Positions 61,116 to 64,000 of a DNA stretch of 64,000 nt are shown here, in pieces (the stretch's first letter is position 1; every line of letters starts with the position of its first letter). The notes under the pieces were generated by a model. That model made no database searches and was not told where the DNA came from. It saw only the letters and a list, made by a program, of their open reading frames with translations. The stretch is from positions 124,001 to 188,000 of the forward strand of contig NZ_JAJHPV010000014.1 in assembly GCF_020831365.1 (NCBI RefSeq), read 5' to 3'. The position numbers and the translations under genes are program-made. The stretch is from Massilia agrisoli. Lineage in GTDB: Bacteria; Pseudomonadota; Gammaproteobacteria; Burkholderiales; Burkholderiaceae_D.

Positions 61116-64000
61116 TCAGCTGAACCGGGGCGCGACGATCGATGCAACGATGGCGATCAGCTCGGTCGGCTCGACCGGTTTGGCGATATGCGCCCTGAAT
61201 CCGGCCTCCAGCGCCCGCACCCGGTCTTCCGAGCGGGCGAACGCGGTCAGGGCCACAGCCGGCAACTCGCCACCCGCGTCGCGGCCGAGCGCGCGTACCC
61301 GCGCCAGCAGTTCGAATCCATCGACGTCGGGCATGCCCAGGTCCGACACCAGCACGTCCGGCCGCATGTTACGGAAGGACGCCAGGGCGGCCGCGGCGCT
61401 GCCGGCAGTCGCAACACTTGCATTGCAATCCGACAATATACGCTTAATCAGGTCGCGTGCGTCAGGTTCGTCGTCAACCACCAGCACATGGATCCCGGAC
61501 AGGTCGCGCAGCAGGATGTCCGGGGTATGCGGCGGCAGCGGGCTGAACGCCACCCGGTCGGGCCGCGCCGGGGCCGGCTGCACGGCCGCCGTCGGCAGCC
61601 TGATGGTGAAGCGCGCGCCCAGGTCCTCGCCCTCGCTCTCGACGCTGACGGTGCCGCCGTGCTGCTCGATCAGGTGCTTGACGATCGCCAGCCCGAGCCC
61701 GAGGCCGCCGTGGCGCCGGGTGGTCGAGGCGTCGGCCTGGCGGAAGCGTTCAAACACGTGGCTGATGAATTCGGGCTTGATGCCGGCGCCGGTGTCGGCC
61801 ACGCTGATCTCCGTGTGGCCGTCCGACGGCGTCACTTCGATGCGCACCACGCCGTCGCGCGGGGTGAACTTGATGGCGTTCGACAGCAGGTTCCAGATCA
61901 CCTGCTGCAACCGGCCCGGGTCGCCCGCGATGACGCCGGCCTCGGGGTGGTAGTCTTTTTCGATCCGGATGTTCTTGGCGTCGGCGGCAGGGCGCACCGT
62001 TTCGATGGCGGCGTCGATGAACAGCGACGGGTGCACCGCCTGCATGTCGAGCAGCACCTTGCCGGACGTGATGCGGCTCATGTCGAGCAGGTCTTCGATC
62101 AGCTGGGCCTGGGCGCGCGCGTTGCGTTCGATCGTCTGCAGGCCGCGCTGCAGGTCGGCCGGGTCGCGCGAGCCGCGCCGCAGCACCTGGGCCCAGCCCA
62201 GGATCGCCGACAGCGGCGTGCGCAGTTCGTGCGACAGCGTGGCCAGGAATTCATCCTTCATCTGGGAGGTGCGTTCGGCCTCGGCGCGCGCCGAGCGCTC
62301 GCTCTCGAGCAGCACCTTGCGCTCTTCGGCCGCGTGGTGGGCCGCTTCGTACAGGCGCGTGTTGTCGATCGCCACGGCGGCCTGGGCTGCGATGCCGCCG
62401 ACGATGCGCTCGGTGCGCTCGCTGAAGATGCCCGGCTCCGGGTGGCCGAAGAACAGGCTGCCAAGCACTTCGCCACTGCGCGCGATGACCGGCACGGCCA
62501 GGTAGCTGCGCACCGGCGGATGGCCGTCCGGCACCCCGAAATGGGGGCTGTTGTTGCCGTAGCGCGGGTCGCGCGTGATGTCGTCGGAACGCACCACGCC
62601 TTCACCGCGCAGGCTCGGCCCGAACAGCGGCGTGGCGCGCGGGTAGCCGACCCGTTCGAACTCGTCGGGCGCGGCGCCGGACAGGGTGTACAGGGTGAAC
62701 AGGTCACCGTCGGCATCCTTGCCGTGGTAGAAGAAGGCGCCGAAACGCGCGCCGCTGACCCCGGTGGCGGCGTCGGTCACGGTCTGCAGCAGCGAACGCA
62801 GGTCGCGCTGCGTGGCGAGGGCGGCGCCGGTGCTGTTGAGCAGTTCGAGCACGTTCGACTCCTCGCGCAGCGCCTGCTGGACCCGCTTGACCTGGTCGAC
62901 GTCGGTATTGGTGCCGAACCAGCTGACCACCTTGCCGTGGCGGTCGCGCACGGCGTTGACCCGGGTCAGGAACCAGCGGTACTCGCCATCGGCGCCGCGG
63001 ATCGGGAATTCCATGTCGAATGGCTTGCCGGTGGCGATCGACTCGTTCCAGCGCTGCAGCACCTGCGGCAGTACTTCCGGGTCGTGCACCGACTTCCAGC
63101 CCCAGCCGGCCATCTGGTCGGGCGTGGTGCCGGTGTAGTGGTACCAGCGCTCGTTGAACCAGACGATGGCGCCGCTCGGTTCGGCCATCCAGGCCAGCTG
63201 GGGAATCGAGTTGGCCAGCGCGCGCATCATTTCTTCGCTCTGGCGCAAGGCATCCTCGGCGCTCTTGCGGGTGCTAATGTCGTGCACCACCCCGACCATG
63301 CCGAGCACGCCGCTGACCTTGTCGTGGTCGACCCGGCCGACGGCGGCGATCCAGCGCTGCTCGGCGCCGCCGCCGATGCGGAACTCGATGTCGAGGTCGC
63401 ACCGTTGCGAGAACGCGTCAAGCAGGGCGGCGCGGGCGCGCGCGCGGTCTTCCTCGTGCACGCGGTGCAGTACCTGCGCCAGGTCGATCGGGATTTCAGG
63501 CGGCAGCGAGAAGATGTCGGCGGCGCGCTGGCCAAGGCTGACCGTATTGGACGCCGCGTCCCAGCGCCAGTCGCCGAGGCGGCCGGCCGCCAGCGCCACC
63601 TGCAGGCGGCTGTTGCCGTCCTTCAGGGCCTGCTCGTCGGCCTTGCGCCGCGTGATGTCCTGGAAGTAGACGGTCAGGCCGTCCGGAGATGGATAGGCGC
63701 GCAGGTCGAACCAGGTGCGCAGCTGCGGGTAATAGTATTCGAACGCCTGGGTGCGGTGGGTCGCCATCGCGCGCCGGCATTGCTTGTCGAGCGCGGTGCC
63801 CTGCAATTCAGGGAAGGCTTCCCAGATCACCTGGCCCACCATGTTTTCACGCGTCTTGGCCAGCGGCGACAACAGCTGCAGGGCGCGCGCATTGATGTAG
63901 CTGATGCGCCAGTCGCGGCCGACCGCGCAGAAACCGTCGGTCAGGCTTTCGAGCATGCGCTCCATGCGGTCGTTGGCCGCACGCAGCGCGCTCTTGGCTT
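61116..64000 (-). CDS. Multi-PAS/GAF hybrid histidine kinase (5' end outside window)
   Basis: At least 961 residues; the frame is open to the window edge (AKSALRAANDR precedes the first in-window Met at 63965). In order from that Met: three PAS domains (~10-110, ~115-230, ~240-360), a GAF domain (~375-530, with PVIARSGEVLGSLFFGHP), HisKA (EFLATLSHELRTPLSAILG), HATPase (VADTGAGI, GGLGLGLAIVKHL) and a C-terminal receiver (HVLVVDDEPDARD, VLVSDLGMPDVDGFE). No membrane segment is visible in this part. It is probably an orphan cytoplasmic kinase; the REC-GGDEF gene downstream is a possible output. Confidence 0.9.
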   Translation of the reverse strand, partial: AKSALRAANDRMERMLESLTDGFCAVGRDWRISYINARALQLLSPLAKTRENMVGQVIWEAFPELQGTALDKQCRRAMATHRTQAFEYYYPQLRTWFDLRAYPSPDGLTVYFQDITRRKADEQALKDGNSRLQVALAAGRLGDWRWDAASNTVSLGQRAADIFSLPPEIPIDLAQVLHRVHEEDRARARAALLDAFSQRCDLDIEFRIGGGAEQRWIAAVGRVDHDKVSGVLGMVGVVHDISTRKSAEDALRQSEEMMRALANSIPQLAWMAEPSGAIVWFNERWYHYTGTTPDQMAGWGWKSVHDPEVLPQVLQRWNESIATGKPFDMEFPIRGADGEYRWFLTRVNAVRDRHGKVVSWFGTNTDVDQVKRVQQALREESNVLELLNSTGAALATQRDLRSLLQTVTDAATGVSGARFGAFFYHGKDADGDLFTLYTLSGAAPDEFERVGYPRATPLFGPSLRGEGVVRSDDITRDPRYGNNSPHFGVPDGHPPVRSYLAVPVIARSGEVLGSLFFGHPEPGIFSERTERIVGGIAAQAAVAIDNTRLYEAAHHAAEERKVLLESERSARAEAERTSQMKDEFLATLSHELRTPLSAILGWAQVLRRGSRDPADLQRGLQTIERNARAQAQLIEDLLDMSRITSGKVLLDMQAVHPSLFIDAAIETVRPAADAKNIRIEKDYHPEAGVIAGDPGRLQQVIWNLLSNAIKFTPRDGVVRIEVTPSDGHTEISVADTGAGIKPEFISHVFERFRQADASTTRRHGGLGLGLAIVKHLIEQHGGTVSVESEGEDLGARFTIRLPTAAVQPAPARPDRVAFSPLPPHTPDILLRDLSGIHVLVVDDEPDARDLIKRILSDCNASVATAGSAAAALASFRNMRPDVLVSDLGMPDVDGFELLARVRALGRDAGGELPAVALTAFARSEDRVRALEAGFRAHIAKPVEPTELIAIVASIVAPRFS

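Overview
The window looks like chromosome of a GC-rich betaproteobacterium of the Massilia/Oxalobacteraceae type. This is inferred from gene content: a ccoNOQP-ccoGH cbb3 oxidase locus with hemN, ccoI, ccoS and fnr, KGG and DUF3606 stress proteins, dense PAS/GGDEF/histidine-kinase signalling and dRS3-like intergenic repeats. There is no rRNA, tRNA, CRISPR array, transposase or prophage.

Layout. 1-3.4 kb: 3' part of an Hsp20 gene, an FNR-type regulator, a cysteine-containing hypothetical protein and a PilZ protein. 3.4-9.7 kb: two large exported enzymes, a PHP-domain protein with Ig-like repeats and a beta-propeller/amidohydrolase fusion. 9.7-16.7 kb: a frameshifted zinc alcohol dehydrogenase, a cyanophycinase, a short cyanophycin-synthetase-like protein whose ATP-grasp half looks eroded, and a putative non-heme iron oxidase in the same operon. 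17-29 kb: hybrid histidine kinases, an AEC transporter, small stress proteins, a diguanylate cyclase, a hydrolase and two universal stress proteins. 29-43 kb: an anaerobic/microaerobic block with a PatZ-like acyl-CoA ligase/acetyltransferase, hemN, a TauE/SafE-like protein, ccoI, ccoS, ccoNOQP, ccoG, ccoH and a second FNR. 43-49 kb: an RNA helicase and a chaperone-usher-like cluster whose presumed subunits are two DUF4402 proteins. 49.5-56.5 kb: a tiny lipoprotein, a DUF885 protein, a LytS/LytR-type pair, two tandem paralogous secreted proteins and a type II NADH dehydrogenase. 56.5-64 kb: three more sensor kinases, a REC-GGDEF protein and a helix-hairpin-helix-like hypothetical protein; the last kinase runs off the window.

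How it fits together. Three promoters (patZ-like gene, hemN, ccoN) carry FNR boxes whose -10 hexamers start exactly 36 bp downstream of the box start, which is class II activation geometry. This suggests that the low-oxygen oxidase, its heme supply, its copper supply and a lysine-acetylation enzyme are switched on together by one or both FNR proteins encoded here. Independently, the two tandem secreted paralogues share a 16-bp dyad motif and an extended -10 at identical spacing, just downstream of a LytTR response regulator that is a natural candidate activator.

The best candidates for under-described biology are the DUF4402 chaperone-usher cluster, the cyanophycin-like locus with an iron oxidase, and the LytTR-linked secreted pair. 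Functional calls rest on motifs read by eye; no database search was run.
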